This document shows positions 49,098 to 61,100 of a stretch of 64,000 bases of DNA, in pieces. Under the pieces are notes generated by a model. That model saw only the letters and a list, made by a program, of their open reading frames with translations. It ran no database searches and was not told the origin of the DNA. The stretch is from Branchiostoma belcheri. Taxonomy: Eukaryota; Chordata; Leptocardii; Amphioxiformes; Branchiostomatidae. The DNA lies in contig NW_017803157.1 of NCBI RefSeq assembly GCF_001625305.1, positions 195,991 through 259,990 on the forward strand. The letters run 5' to 3'. Each line of letters starts with the position of its first letter. Position 1 is the stretch's first letter. The translations under genes and the position numbers were made by a program.

Positions 49098-51139
49098 TCA
49101 TGTTGTTGAGAGGAGGGAGTATCCCGCCATCTTTTTCTGCCTACGCCTGTACACGATATACGTCCCCAGGGTCACGACGATCACGAAAGCTCCGAGCGCG
49201 CAGCCGACCGCCATGGGCACCACGTTGGCCTTCCAGGAGGGTTCCGGGGTGGGATCCTCGGGGCAGACGTGAGATTTAGCGAAACCGTAGCCGCTGACGG
49301 AGAATGGCTGGAGGTGCAGGTCCTGGGTGAACAGAGTGACGTCCGTGTTTAGGGTGATGTTTGTCTGTCTCATACACTGATACGACTGCCCAACATGTGC
49401 TTCATATATCTCCAGGTTTGCAGTGGTCACCTCCATCCTGTGATTCAGCTGTTTGGCATCGGGAAACCAGTTTTCGTTTACGAAGTACTCAACAGAAACT
49501 TGCGATACGCCAAACTTTTCCACGCTGCTCGGATTGGACGAATTCTCTCGCGACTCAGAAAACGTGAAGGTAATGTTGCACTGCCTTACGTGGAAGGAGA
49601 GGGTGAGTTGGGATGTGTTTTGGCCACAGATGCCGGTGGCGTCAGCGTTAGTGGGGACATTGATGCACCCAACCCTCGTGGTGTTGTCGACAGTGGTGTA
49701 GCGTGATCGGAGCTGGAGGGACATGTCTGCCAGGAGACAGGGGTTCCCCTTCTCATCTTTCACCACCCACTTCCCCGGGGGAGGCATGTGGGGACACAGG
49801 GGGGTCATGGTGGGGACAGGGGTGGGGGGGAGATCCGCAGGACATCTCTTGGGCGTTCCAAACTTATCACCTTGCACGTCAAACGCCTGGACCTGAAGCT
49901 GGCTGACTTTGAGAGTGACTCTGTCCTTCAGGGGCACAGATATCTCTGTGTCACATTTGTAAGATTGTCCTGAATCAGTCATGAACAGGTTGATGTCAAG
50001 TCGCATGGTGTGAAGTGTGTAAGGGTTGGCTGTGTCCATGAAGAACTCTGGCAGTTCCCAGTAGGAGAACAAAATGGAGGATGTACTCCAGTTCTTCTTG
50101 CCTGGTGCTTTCTGGAAGTTGATGGTCAAGTTCGAGACGTCCGACCTCAGTTCAATCACGCTGTGTTCTTCTGAACAGGAGCCGACTGCTGTTGCGTAAG
50201 TAGGGAACCACACCGTTGCTGTTCCAATTTCGCCTTCCTTTGTCTTGTACTGCGCTTCAAACCTCATAGCCATGTAAGCAAGCAGGCACGTGCTGTTTTT
50301 GTTGCGGACTTGCCACTTCCCGCGGTGGGTTGGTGGGCTCGCTGTGGTCCCCGGGACTGTTGTGGTGTTCATGACAGGAAGGGCTGTAGTTGTGGGAGCC
50401 AGAGTGGTGTTGGGGGCAGTTGTTGTATTGGTGGCTGCTGTTGTGGGGATCTTTGTTGTAGGAGCTGCCGTGGTTGGCATGTCCTTCTTGCACACCAGAG
50501 GCTGTCCGTACTTTCCCGCGGTCACGTCAAAGGGCTGGACCTGCACCTCAACGAAGAACAGCATCACGTCCACTGTTATCTCTTCGGAGTCCTCCGATCG
50601 GCAAAGGTATGACTGTCCCAGTGGAGCACGAAACAACCCCAGGTCTCCTTGTGTGTCGTTCCGAACAGCACTTTCACCCGCTGCGCTTGCATTGGGGAAG
50701 TTTGTGGAGTCAAACACCCATCCAACCGAGGAAGCCGACACTTCAAACTGTTCACCATCACTGGTGAAGTCAAGGGACACGTTATAGGTCCCGTTGTTGA
50801 AGCTAAACCGTAGCGCAGCGCTGGTTGTGCCACAGGTTCCGCTGACCTTCGTGTCACTGGGAGGGCAAACCGTGCAAAACCTATCTTTGCTGCATCGGTG
50901 GTTGGATATATGACTTGGACGGCAACTCCCATTTTGTACAGCAGACAGGCTGTGTCGTTTGGGTACTTCAGACTGCCCTGTAGGACAGTAGGGTCATCAT
51001 TTACTTGGAGAAGCGGGCTCTCCAGGGTTGTGGGTCGTGCTGTGGTGTCTGATGTCGGGAGAAACGTAGGGATTTTAGCCTGGGCTACGGTTCCTGCCAG
51101 ACACAGGAGAAGAACAGGACAGATTCTCAAGTTCCCCAT
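49098..51139 (-). CDS. LAMP1: LAMP-family lysosome-associated membrane protein, full-length copy
   Basis: Type I glycoprotein of the lysosomal membrane, about 680 residues. The signal peptide starts MGNLRICPVLLLCLAGTVAQA. Three luminal LAMP-type domains are visible: one before a Thr/Pro-rich hinge (about residues 224-277) and two after it, each with the Cys pattern and a GQSYxC motif. The membrane segment and an RRRQKKM tail ending in GYSLLSTT follow, with the YxxL lysosomal signal. The whole coding region is one uninterrupted exon. The frame changes once between about 50865 and 50895, between the TTDAAK and CPPSDTK stretches; a single-base indel, real or a sequencing error, is likely. Convergent with NME5 and divergent from UPF0728. 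Confidence 0.88.
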
Positions 51140-52400
51140 GCTGAGTTGTGGTGTTGTTTGGTGTTCTGGTGTTACATGAACAGGTAGTCTGGTTTTTAGT
51201 ACAATCCAACAAGTCAGTCGCTTGCACTGCAAGTTACAGCTTACTGGAAACAAAAGAATTTAAAACATTAATCTAGTGCTTGAGTGCTGCTACAAGGGCT
51301 ATGTTTTACTATGTTTTTCATAAGGCTCAAAATTACCTTAGTATTAAATACTACAGCAAAAGTAGGCATTTGTGAGATTAGTCTATATGCCCTCCTCCAT
51401 GCAAAACAGTGATGTCATACATTATCTTGTGATCGAAACTTACATGTAATACAGATGTATGATGCTGTCTTTTACCACATGATGTACAGTGTTACCGGTT
51501 TAAAGACTAAAATGATTATCGCAATTGAAGCATAATTACTACTAAATATCTGAGGAACCAACACACAACTGTTTGAACATCTACAGCGGCAGTTTTCTTT
51601 GTTATGTCTGGAAAAGCAGAACAGTTTTCGAGACATAACAAGCTAAATACTGCCTCCTTTTGCGAGGGCGTGTCCAAAAAAAATGCAGAAGTTTCCACGC
51701 CCCTGCACATTCAATTACTGCTGCATAGCCATGTCCCTATGGCCATGGTCAGGGTGTCTTTCTTTCGCCGTGTGATTCCGCAACACTTGTGGTATAGTAT
51801 CGATTGTATCACAGGACACTGATCACAAGGCGCAAGAGCTAAACCGAAAACGTAACCGCCCCCCTCCCCTCTCAACCCCAAACCCACGATTTCCTTATAA
51901 AGAGACGGCTGACAGTCGACTCACCTGATAGAAAATATGGCTGGTGATCAGAGGAAGTAACTAACACTGTTGTCAGTTGTAAAACAGCGACATACCCGGC
52001 TCAGAGAGCCTCATACGTGACAAGTTGTGGGGTTCGCGCGCTTAGCTCAGGTTTGACGTAGCCAGAATGAATGTTCTCACAAGGTCATGCCGGGTCACCA
52101 GAAATTACCCACCATGCTTCACTTCAAACGCATGCGCAACTCCCTTGGCAACACTGTAAACAAAGTCTGCCAGCAGAGCAAGAAGCTGAAAATAAAGGAT
52201 TTTATATGGAATAACAACCATCTATATTGCCCTTTGTTATATATTGAGCCAGATACATCCATGGCTTAAATGCCAAACGATTTGTGCAGTATGAAACGAC
52301 TGTCCCGGTGAGAAAATACTAGAATCTCTACTCATCAAGTGAGGAGACTTTACTTCCGGGTTTGGTGTTCTTGAATATATTTCAGCAACAATCAAGAATC
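51140..52400. other. divergent promoter region between LAMP and UPF0728 genes
   Basis: 1.26-kb head-to-head spacer. It includes a G/C-rich stretch around 51840-51900 (CCCCCCTCCCCTCTC) and CpG-containing sequence just before the UPF0728 start. No exon or repeat recognised. Confidence 0.5.
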
Positions 52401-53301
52401 ATGCCAGCAAACGCGAAGGTCACGATACGGTACGGGAAATACGAGGCTTGCGGCACAGTGGAGTACAGAGAAGACAGGCTAGACGGTTTGCAAGGTAATC
52501 TTAGAAAGGTTGCATATCTGTCAGAGTTGCAGATTTCATAAACAATATTTATATTGCAATAATAAAATCATTGTAATACTACTTTTCTTAAAAAATGAAA
52601 CATAATTGCTGACAGTCTAGTCATTCTGTTTTATATGGTGCACCCAGATTTTTTTGTGCACCCAATTTTTAGGTTGGGTGCACCTATTCCAAAAATGAAT
52701 TTCAAGCCCTGATTTGTGATTGAAACGACCAGTGTGGAACGTAACACTTCTTCCTAATGCCTTCATGACGTTTCATCAAGTGTGATGACGATGTCATTTG
52801 TTACAGCTGTGCTGAAGGCAGACGGACACCAGGTAGAGCTGAAGCAAATTGAAGACTGGAATGTTGTAGAGCTCATTGTGAATGGAGAAACAGTTTACAC
52901 ATGCAACATTACAGACCTGGACTTTGGTAAGTCAGTGTGCTGTTGGTACATTATGTGTACATACATTGACCTGTATAGCAAAATCATGGCATGAGTGGTA
53001 ATATGTATGCTTAGTATGTGCATGGATATTGAAGTGGTGAAATTTTGAAGGTATCTGATGTGTGTATTCCTCATTACTCATGCTGCATTAGTAAATGCTT
53101 AAATTTAGTTTATTTTCTTTTATGTGCCGGTCCCAGATACATGGCAGACTTATGAACCTTCAACCATATATTGCATAAAGCTTTGAATTGTTCTTTGGAT
53201 ACATTGTCACTATTATCTTTTTTTTTTCTAACATAGGTGGAGATGGTCAGCTGGACCCACTGTGTGCAGAAGCATTAAAGGCAGTACAGACTGCATACTG
53301 A
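52401..53301 (+). CDS. C10orf53: UPF0728 protein (C10orf53-like)
   Basis: Predicted 92-residue cytoplasmic protein of unknown function. Three exons: 52401-52494, 52807-52926, 53237-53301, with phase-1 junctions. Conserved family motifs: KVTIRYGKYEACGTVEYR, LKADGHQVELKQIEDWNVVE, LIVNGETVYTCNITDLDFGG and DGQLDPLCAEALKAVQTAY, which ends at the stop as in vertebrate members. A short hairpin (GTGCACCCAA arms, 52656-52683) lies in intron 1. Confidence 0.93.
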
Positions 53302-54976
53302 TGTGTCAATGTTACTGTAGTAGACAAGCTATACATTGTAGACATATAAGACTTCACTGTGGCTAGTCAGCCTGTTACATATTGATAGTCTATTAAAACA
53401 TTTGTAGCTACCAGTATCAACTGTACAGACTAACAGACCTGCTGAAGTAAATACAATGTAGTTGCTTCTAATGCAGGAGGGAAAAAACTGTACAAAGATG
53501 TATCACAAGTGGATGGGTGTAATTGTGACATTTTGTGTAAATACATTTGTTTTAGAAAATGCAAAATAGAAAAGTTGCAAAATTTGAAACTGAAGGAAAT
53601 CAAAATACAGGATCGTGCAAAATGATGTACATGATCTATTCCTGTGTCTGAGTGTATGATTGTGTTATGCCTCATTTCATCCTAAACAGCTTTTTTTCAA
53701 AATTAACAAATAGAAGTGTAACAATATACAGTAACTATAGTTATGAATTTTATGAGCATCAAAATGTCATAGGAAGCCCTTAAGTACAAACCAAACAGTA
53801 CCACAAATATGTCACAATAGTCTTTAATCAAAGTCTCTCTTCTTTAAAGCAACATACAATGGAAAAGTCCAGACCATTCCTGATACATGACTACCATTTC
53901 AAGCCCCATATCTTAAAGAGTTAGAATCAAGGCTCACCACTAAAATTAACCAATAGTTTCATTCTCTGTCAAATATGCAGTCGTCTGTAGACTGAATAGT
54001 TAGTGGAGCAAGAATAATTTTCATGCAATCAACATAAAGATAAAGTACATTTCTTTGTCATACCTCAAATCTGTTTGAAACATTAAATTTTGACCTTCAG
54101 AGCCCTGTTTTTGGGACCACAATACCTCTATACATTCTTTTTTTACTTTGTACAAAAGAACACAAAGTTTAAGATAAAACCGACTCGTTGAAATGTTCAA
54201 CAATAAATTTCAAAACATGCGAAGACACAATATCAACGAAGTTCAACAATAACCTATAAGAACTGCATCCACACTTCAGAAGTTTTACGATTGGACCCCC
54301 TTCCCTTAATTTGCTATTCTACATTTTCTCTGTACTGGATACTATCGTGTATGATTAGATGATTTTCTATTTTTGTACAAAGATTGTGTGAAAATTATCA
54401 CATTATGGCCTCAGAAACAGTGACTTCTATGTCCTGGCAAGTTTGTGTGGTGTATGTTTTTCCTATCTTGTATCTAGTCTTCATATTATTTGACATTGCA
54501 ACAATACAATGTACCCATGTATACAGTGTAGTGCATTTGTCAATCAGAGACTGTCCCTTGCATTCCCTTTTAGTTTGAACTCATGTATGTTTAGTGAAAC
54601 ATTCCCATATTGAAATTTAGCAAAGGACAAATCTTTAACAACCTAGCTGCTGCCAGTGTCTCCTCCTAAGATAGACTACTCTCTTAAATAATTTTACATA
54701 ATACATGTACCACCAGCTGTCATTAGTTTGTGCTATAGTTGCCCCATCTACTGTGCAGTTTGATGTGAAAGAAAACATCAACAGGGCCAAATATCAAATC
54801 AAAACTCACTTCAAAACAGCATACTTGTCAAATTCAACTGGCTCTCCTGGATTACAAATTAAGTATATATCCTTATGAACCCACTTTGAATATTATTGAG
54901 GTCTATGTCTATTAACTAGTCACATTTAAGAGGATGCAGCTAAAGTGAGAATGGCCTGGATGAGGGGATGTTGTGT
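53302..54976. other. convergent region, 3' flanks of UPF0728 and OGDH
   Basis: AT-rich tail-to-tail spacer presumably containing both 3' UTRs. No supported exon or element. Confidence 0.5.
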
Positions 54977-55115
54977 TCATTCTTGTGAGGGTCCAACCCA
55001 AACCGGTTCTTTCCAGTTGAGGTCGGTGGCTTGGTTGACAAAATTGTTCTGTTCGCTTGTATGTTTGAACTTGTTTCCAGCTGCGGAGGCGGCAGCTCCA
55101 TGGCGGCCACAGTAT
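54977..55115 (-). other. OGDH: OGDH alternative last exon B
   Basis: Phase-2 exon beginning after ACAG, reading [15 protein letters not shown] and ending VGPSQE then TGA. It aligns with the OGDH C-terminus (Y-x-GR, Ala-rich, ATGN) but departs from the canonical helix that follows. It joins 58208-58362 in frame. Confidence 0.65.
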
Positions 55116-58100
55116 CTGTCACATGGGGGGAAAGGAGAACAAATAAATTAGAACCAGAATTAAGGTAACATTTGCAAAGCAAATGCATAATGTTTACCTT
55201 TGCATATGGTCTGCTCTGTTAATTCTTACCCAAACACATTCAAAAATGGTCAGACAAGAGTCAAGATTCTACATGTTGTACTAAGAGCAGTTGATATTTC
55301 AGACTTATATAGCAAAATTATGAAGAACACCAAAAGGAGCTTAGTATAGCTTAGTTACATTAAATTTTGCATGTACATACATTACCTTTGGCCAAGTGAA
55401 ATTACATGGTATTTATACTATAGAACACACATACATGTATTACAATAAAACCCACAGAACAAATACAGTGTACATTCCCAGCATCTTTCAAATGGAATTT
55501 TCTTACAAATGACTGACTAAACGCAAATGATCACAATCATGGTATATATAGTACTAAATCGCTTCCTGGACCCCAAATATACATGTATACAATGGTCATG
55601 TAAATTTATAGTCTAGTACTTCCTGTACTGAATACATTGGACATTATCACTAGATATAAGAGCCCCAGAGAATATGATCTGAATGTAAATATTACGTCGT
55701 ACCATCTTCATTTTGCAAAAAAAATTAATCTCCTGTAACCAGTATTTTGTGGTGAACACAAAAAAAGAAAAAGGAACTTGTTATATTAGGTCCTCTGTTG
55801 TTGTCCTTAGAAAATTTAGTTTCGTTTACAGTACAGTTGTTTCAGCAATTGTACTTTCAGATGACTGAACAGTTTTAATTTTAAGTTTTGCAGAGCAATG
55901 TTAACTGCACAAAGCTTTCAAAAACTTTTACAGCATTAGAGCTGCAAGCCTGCAGCACACACAAGTCTACACAAACACACACACAAACCAAAGCAAACCA
56001 CACCCAGAACTAAAGACTTAAGCACACATGTGCACAGTAGTGACAGGAAAATTAGAACAGATTGAGGTAATGATGTTGGGATTTGATGATTTTTGTGGTT
56101 GTTAGGGTAAGCGATCACACAGGGATGTATCTCTCAGTTCCAATGACACCTCAGATAATTCAGATGTAAACAACTTTTCTAAACAATTCTTTGGTAGTGA
56201 TTTTATGGTCATGACCTATGATTTTTTTTTTCATTTTGTCAACATGTTTGCAATTACAAGCTATATGTAGTAATGAAATAGAGAAAGATTATTGGATGCT
56301 TGTGTGTTTACTGAGCTAATTTGAGCTTATATACATAATTTGAGCTACTTTTTCTTGCAGATTGGATAGGCACCTTAAATGGGTATTTAGAAAAATTGGT
56401 CACAAAATTTGCTTGTCAAATACGTCTTAAGTTTCATTGCCAATTCTTTTCGGCACACATTGTAGAATCTTTTCCTTAGTGCCAGCTCGAGTGCCTATAG
56501 CTAGTTGGAAACTGAGATATCTCCCAACATTGGAAGTCAAGTGCAATAAAGCAGGCTCCACCTCTGAGGCATCGCCAAAAACAGATGGATTCTGAGAATC
56601 AGAGTCTGATTGGTGAGGGTGGTTAGTAGGAGGACTGGAGGTTAGATAGGGTTACACAAATGGACCGTGCACTGACTGGAGATGAGATTTCAGCCGGTGA
56701 GATTTCTCCTGGGTTGGCTTTGCCAAAGGGCTACATGATTGTCAAGGTTCATGGCATGCTCCAGCAGCCTGTTCAGCTCCTGGTGATGGCTTTGTTTAGC
56801 TCCTGTGGCCGCGGCGGCAGTTGGCGCACGACCTGCGTAGCTACAGTTACAATACACCAACAGAAAGGGGGAGGAGGCATGCGTGAGAAATGAAATATTA
56901 ACCTTGTTCCATGTAGTGAATGGTATATTATAGAGCGTTTTCATCTTTCCTTTCTATCAATGAGGCAGGTGGGTGCTGGCCGCCATGTTGGTGTCCTCAT
57001 TTGCATTTTAGTGGATCGTAAGTGCACAATAGCTCAAGTGTACACAGCATTTTTGTGCTTCATTTGCAGATGTCTAAGTAGTTATTCTGACCAAGTAGAC
57101 TCTTCTTTAAACTGTAGACATTTTCAAAGCAGTCACTGGGTTATTCCAGAGTTTATAGGCTTGGAAAAGACTAGAGCTAGGATTCATTGAAATGCAAATG
57201 GTGACACCAACATGGCGGCATACACAGCAAAGGCATCACCCGAAAACGCTCTATAAAAGGGAGTAAGTTAGCGGCAAGTAGTCGGTGATAGGAAAAGTGG
57301 CAGGAATGGCAGTGAGGCTGGTGGTGCAAAACAAAGAAGAGAAAGATCTAGAGAAGCAACAAGTTCCTTAATCATGCAACATCTTTGATAGCATACATGT
57401 ACATCTTTTGTAGCCATCATTTGGCTAGCGCAGTGGTTAATGTCCTTGGTCTTCAGTTTAAGCTGACAAAAAAGATTTGCAAGCTCTAGATCTGCTTAGA
57501 AGCTCGAAGCTGCCTCCACACAAATTTGAGATCAATGGCAATGAAGAGCTGCACCTTGCGTAAGCGTGAATTGGACACAAAGCAACACAAAGCTATAGAA
57601 TCAAAGAGTTAAATTTTTTGTGTGAAGCAATTTTTCATCAGAAGTGTGGACTGAGATGATCAGTGTGATTATTTGAAAACCATTGTTAATCTTTCCTTTA
57701 AATTAGCTGAAATTCAATAGCAATACTGAAACCGTGGAGCATAAACATTACTTAAAGTATGACCATATTATATTTCCATCTCTCTGTCAGTTGAATGTGC
57801 ATAACGTATTCTTAAAACAATTTCTAAAACTTTTACAGAACCATAGAAATGGCAGCATACCGAAAAATAATCTTGAACATAGACATGTGGCAAATTAAGG
57901 CCACACCAACATAATTTGTTGGTTCACAAATTTGCCGGCCTAATTTTTTTCTGATTTGAAAAAAAAAAAAAACAAATTTCAGATTCTGAATCAACTCCAA
58001 AATACTCATATTTTGGCCCCAACAGTTTTTCCATCTATCAAATGCAGTGGTTTGAAATTTTTTGGCCCTGTCACTTCATATTTTTTCTAAAAAAAATCCG

Positions 58101-61100
58101 AGAACCAACAAATGAAATTGGTGTGGCCTAAAGCCTGTTTAACATATTGGGACGTGAATGTCGTCACTGATCGTGACCGTACGACCGTTGTTTCCCCGCG
58201 GCCCTACCTGACGTGGCGCTCGCGGTTAACCGTCGTGCGGATGCGAGGCTGGATGTAGCTCCAGGCACCCATGTTCTTGTGCTCCTCCTGTGCCCACACC
58301 AGGTCAGCGTTGGGGTACAGGTCACACTGCTGCTTCACCATGTCAAACGGGAAGGGAGAGATCTGGAAAACACAAAACAACCTCACACATCTATGTGGAT
58401 CTTCAGAATCTACAGAAATCTCATACCGGATAGCTAAATAATGGCCCCTCAGTCCCCACCTTTCGCCGAAAATTTTCTTTAGCAGTGAAATATTCAATTA
58501 TTTTTGAAATCGTTTCCACCTTTGCTCTGCAGAAGTCAATTATGACAGAGATGGCATGCGGCATATCTTTCCAGGCACTTTTGACCAATTGTTAATGTCG
58601 CGTGTTCATAAGGTATTGCAATGAAAGTGATCAGACAAACACAGACAATTCAACGCTCTTCCCTGCTGTGTGGAAACAAATTAAAGTCTTATCTCTTGAT
58701 CATGTTAACTACCAACAACAATGACCCAATAAGATGAAGTTCACCCCTGTGCTGTTTACTCCATGGTGTTGTTACACTTGTGGTCGACCTCCCCCAAGTT
58801 CATTACCTGCTCGATGCGAACAATCGCAATTTTGTCGTCCAGATCACGAGCCTTCCTCTCCTGCAAGGAAAAGTCAACACAGACATTTAAAAAACGATGG
58901 ATTCAATGTTAGGAACAGATCTGCACCTTGGGCAGAGTTCCATTCTTAAAGGGCATTATATATATATATATAATCATTATGTGTAGGCTGAATCTACCTT
59001 TATCACACGCCCTAGCAATATGCACACAAATATGATTGTGACAAACTAACATGTTGAAAACCTGGGGTATCTTTACAAATATCTTTACAAAATACACAAA
59101 CATTCAACTTGAGTATCATACTATTTGAGTTATGCTGCTTACAAACAGACAGATAGACAAACAAACGGATGAACACTACTGAAAACATACATGTAACCTT
59201 CTTGGTGAAGGTAACAAGACTGTGTAGAACAAATGTGTATCTGTGTCTACGTACCTTAGTCAGGTCGTAGTAGACCTTCCCTGTACAGAAGATGAGGCGC
59301 TGCACCTGGTCGTGGTTCTGACCTGCCGGGCCGGTGTCCGGGATCAGGCGCTGGAACGTCGTGCCGGGCAGCATGTCGTCAAACGACGAGCGCGCCTCGG
59401 GATGGCGCAGCAGGCTCTTTGGTGTCATCACAACAAGCTGGAGGTACAGCACAGTTCACAAGGTTAACATGTAAATTAATTCAATCACTAAATAGATGCT
59501 GTTAATCTACATTTTGTGTGTACTGTCTGTTATATCATATTTATCATATATATGCCAGAAGACGTCAACCAGACGTCAATCAGATGGCTCCATTTCCCAT
59601 TGGTTATCAGGCAATAACCTAAACAGTGGTCGGATATTAGAATAACCGACCACTTTTTGGACCACTGTTCGCTAGCGCTCACTCGGCAGTTCAATTGGTG
59701 GTTATAGGAAATGACCAGGCCTTATGACATGATAAACACCTCGGGCAGGTCATTAACCCTTAATTACCAGTTAGTAAAAAGTGGTTGATTTTGCTACTCT
59801 TTTGCTACATTTGCAGAACTGTGCAACGCCCGAAGATGTCATTATCAAAGCACTGATCAGTTAGCAGTTATAGTTCACTCCTTGTATTACCCTATCCTGA
59901 CAAGTATAGCCTAGAACTTACAGGCTTCCTGAAGGGCAGCAGCACCTGTCGGCGCAGCAGGTGGAAGTAGTTGGCCGGGGTGGTGCAGTTAGCCACGATC
60001 CAGTTGTGGTCAAACAGCTGACGGATCTCAAACCGCTCATCAATTTCCTGCAAAAACAAGCATGATTATAATTATGCTTAAGTTAAATTTTAGATCCAAC
60101 ACAAAGAAGTTCTCTCAGCTAGAACTTTCGACCAGTCACTATGGTCTTCCTCAGTAGACTGACCCAGTGAGGCTTGTCATGTGGCTTCTTTGAAATGTGA
60201 CGTCGACACTGCGTCAAAGGTGGTAGACAATGGCGGCCCCCGTCACGGTTGAGTGAAGGGTGATGGAAATAGCTGCCCTGATGTAAATAGCCTCTTTCAC
60301 CCCTCTCAGGAAATAGTGACTGTCTTGTTCGGTGTCATCGTCTACCAGATGCCTTTGACCCGGTGTTCTTAATATACATGTTGATGTAGTTTAGCTTAAT
60401 GAAAAGTGGTTGGGATGAATGCCATGTACTGTAATTTTACTGACATTTGGGGATGTTCTTTTTTACTTACCGGATAAAGATCTGAATCTTCTGTACTCAT
60501 CTGCAGAAAACGCTCCATACGGGCACTGGAGTGTTCTGGGCCCTACAACAACAACAACACAACACATTTTGTGGGAGAAAAAACAGTGTTTTAGGAGCTA
60601 ATGCCATCATAGGACTTAACTACATGAATTTCACTATTAATAGCCAAAGAGCTAGTATGTAGGCAAAGGTCATGTACCAGTGTAACAGGCCTGAATCTAC
60701 CCCAGGCCAAAGTATACCCGGGTTCATTCTGGCCATGGGTACATTCTGGCATGTTACACCAGAGTCTGATCATTCCCTTGTCAACTCACAGGATCCTTCC
60801 TTAGCATTTTTCTTCATAAAAAGTGTCAACTTGGGACGTACCATTCCCTCATACCCGTGGGGTAGGAGCAGGGTGATGCCGGTCTGCCGGACCCACTTGG
60901 CCTGCCCACTGCTGATGAACTGGTCGATAATACACTGAGCGGTGTTGGAAAAGTCCCCAAACTGAGCTTCCCACAGGACAAGGGCATTGGGGTTACTCAT
61001 ACTGTAACCCAGCTCAAAGCCCATGACAGCGTACTCGGACAGCGAGCTGTTACAGACGGTGTAGGGAGCCTGGTCCGGCCACAGGTTGTCCAGCGGTGTC

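Larger units (their letters stand above)
45219..50012. repeat. second copy of the duplicated NME5/LAMP block
   Basis: Matches 41481-45198 in the same orientation. Differences include three instead of two copies of a 17-base unit (CACGTCAGGAAATCTGC) at the start, a 945-base insertion at 45729-46673, and about 98 extra bases near 48862-48958. Confidence 0.95.

Noticed and set aside
50290-50787. Plus-strand open frames of up to 165 codons over LAMP.
   Set aside because: They are antisense shadows of the Thr/Pro-rich hinge and luminal domain coding sequence.
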